DNA of 64,000 nucleotides from Trichinella spiralis (Eukaryota; Nematoda; Enoplea; Trichinellida; Trichinellidae): contig CM012955.1 of assembly GCA_000181795.3 (NCBI GenBank), forward strand, positions 837,053-901,052. Direction: 5' to 3'. This document shows, one piece after another, positions 63,014 through 64,000 of the stretch (positions within the stretch are counted from its first letter, which is position 1; each line of letters opens with the position of its first letter). A program made the position numbers and the translations under genes. Under the pieces are notes generated by a model. It did not search any database. It was not told the DNA's origin and was given only the letters and a program-made list of their open reading frames with translations.

Positions 63014-64000
63014 TATGATTTCCATTTTGCCCGTTATGTTTTCCTGATTCTAATTTCACAGCAACACTTGATTCGAATTCGACTGTTTGATTCGCTTATT
63101 TCATGCCTATTTTTTGACATGCTGTGTGCAATTGTATTTGCTTTTTTGTCAAGGAAATAAATAACAGTGGAAACAGGAAGCTTTTTCACACTGAACTCTT
63201 CTGATGATGATGATGAAAATGAAGAAATGATGCTCATTTGTCAGCAATTACCAGCGGCTTGTGAATTTTCATTTCCTGCGTTGATTATCAATTTCTCGCT
63301 TGCTTGGAGAGTGAATAATGGATGAATCGTATGGAAAGTAAGAAAAAAGAAAGATTAATCAAGCTACTGCAGCTTTTTCCATATTCAAACTGTTAATCGT
63401 TGCACGACTGCATTTGCGTACATCTACAATGTACTGTTGTTGTTGTTGTTTGCATTATTGAACACAATGAGGCGATGAGATATCATTTGAATCAAACATC
63501 ATGAAAACATGATGCACAATCAATTTACACTGCAGGTAATTTAATTATTCACATTTATGAAATGTTATTTTAAAAGTGAATGATTATTCTTTTCTTTTAT
63601 TTCACTACTTGTTCTGTAACAAGTAATAATTATGTGATGATTTATTTTTAAAATTTTGATATTTGATTTTCAGGTTAGAGAAGTTTATTCAAAAATGAAT
63701 ATATAAAGTTAGTATTCTTTCAAAGTAGGTTACTGTGCAATATTTTGAACATCCATTTCTCAGTTGTGTTTGTGAAATTCTTGCTACAAACAGCTTCATC
63801 TCTGATATTTTTTTTTATTATTTACAAGTTATGAGTTTTTTGATTAGTATTTTTTTATGACACTGAAATGATTGCAGTTTGGTGCGATGGAAAAGCGAAT
63901 TGATTCACTACAGTATCTCATTATTATTATTTGGGTTTTTCTTGCAGTGCTTAATTCACAATCTACTGTGAGGAAAGGAAAAAAAATTAATTTTAAACTA
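63014..64000. other. Downstream flank, no gene recognised
   Basis: AT-rich sequence after the PH-like gene up to the window end. No supported exon or element. Confidence 0.5.

Overview
The window is AT-rich nuclear DNA from an animal, most likely a nematode. The evidence is two secreted haem peroxidases that carry an N-terminal ShKT domain (the SKPO architecture), a nematode-like actin with two short introns, many introns of about 45-70 bp with T-rich acceptors ending in CAG/TAG/AAG, and splice acceptors placed just upstream of several start codons. I cannot name the species from sequence alone. No prokaryotic operons, CRISPR arrays, rRNA or confident tRNAs were seen. Exon coordinates come from reading splice sites by eye with phase checks, and every multi-exon model stays in frame unless stated.

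Layout. 1-1.4 kb: a 210-bp tandem repeat running into a decayed Ty3/Gypsy-type integrase; the first 240 bases look like uncorrected long-read sequence at a contig edge. 3.66-4.91 kb (-): actin, with a TATA box and repeated GCTAAC motifs upstream. 8.24-13.39 kb (-): SEC63, 17 exons. 14.72-15.73 kb (-): a NIPP1/PPP1R8-like FHA protein, one exon. 18.50-21.11 kb (+): a 16-exon, fast-evolving Asn-rich protein with one C2H2 finger and tandemly duplicated exon pairs. 22.48-24.89 kb (+): a protein like the C-terminal half of DEPDC1/LET-99. 25.76-31.96 kb and 36.30-39.89 kb (both -): two tandem SKPO-type peroxidases whose 5' ends are nearly identical. 42.64-44.90 kb (+): a C2H2/PHD protein resembling PHF20. 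45.31-48.01 kb (-): a class A peptide-type GPCR. 53.42-54.52 kb (-): a tentative small membrane or secreted protein. 56.02-57.04 kb (+): an intronless SUV39/G9a-type SET methyltransferase. 58.05-60.72 kb (+): mitochondrial pyruvate dehydrogenase phosphatase. 62.27-63.01 kb (+): an intronless PH-domain-like protein.

The genes do not form one pathway. Most are housekeeping genes (actin, ER translocation, PP1 regulation, PDH phosphatase, chromatin factors). The lineage-specific parts are the zinc-finger gene built from repeated exon pairs, the peroxidase pair with signs of 5' gene conversion and a lost splice acceptor, and the repeat/retroelement junction at the left edge.
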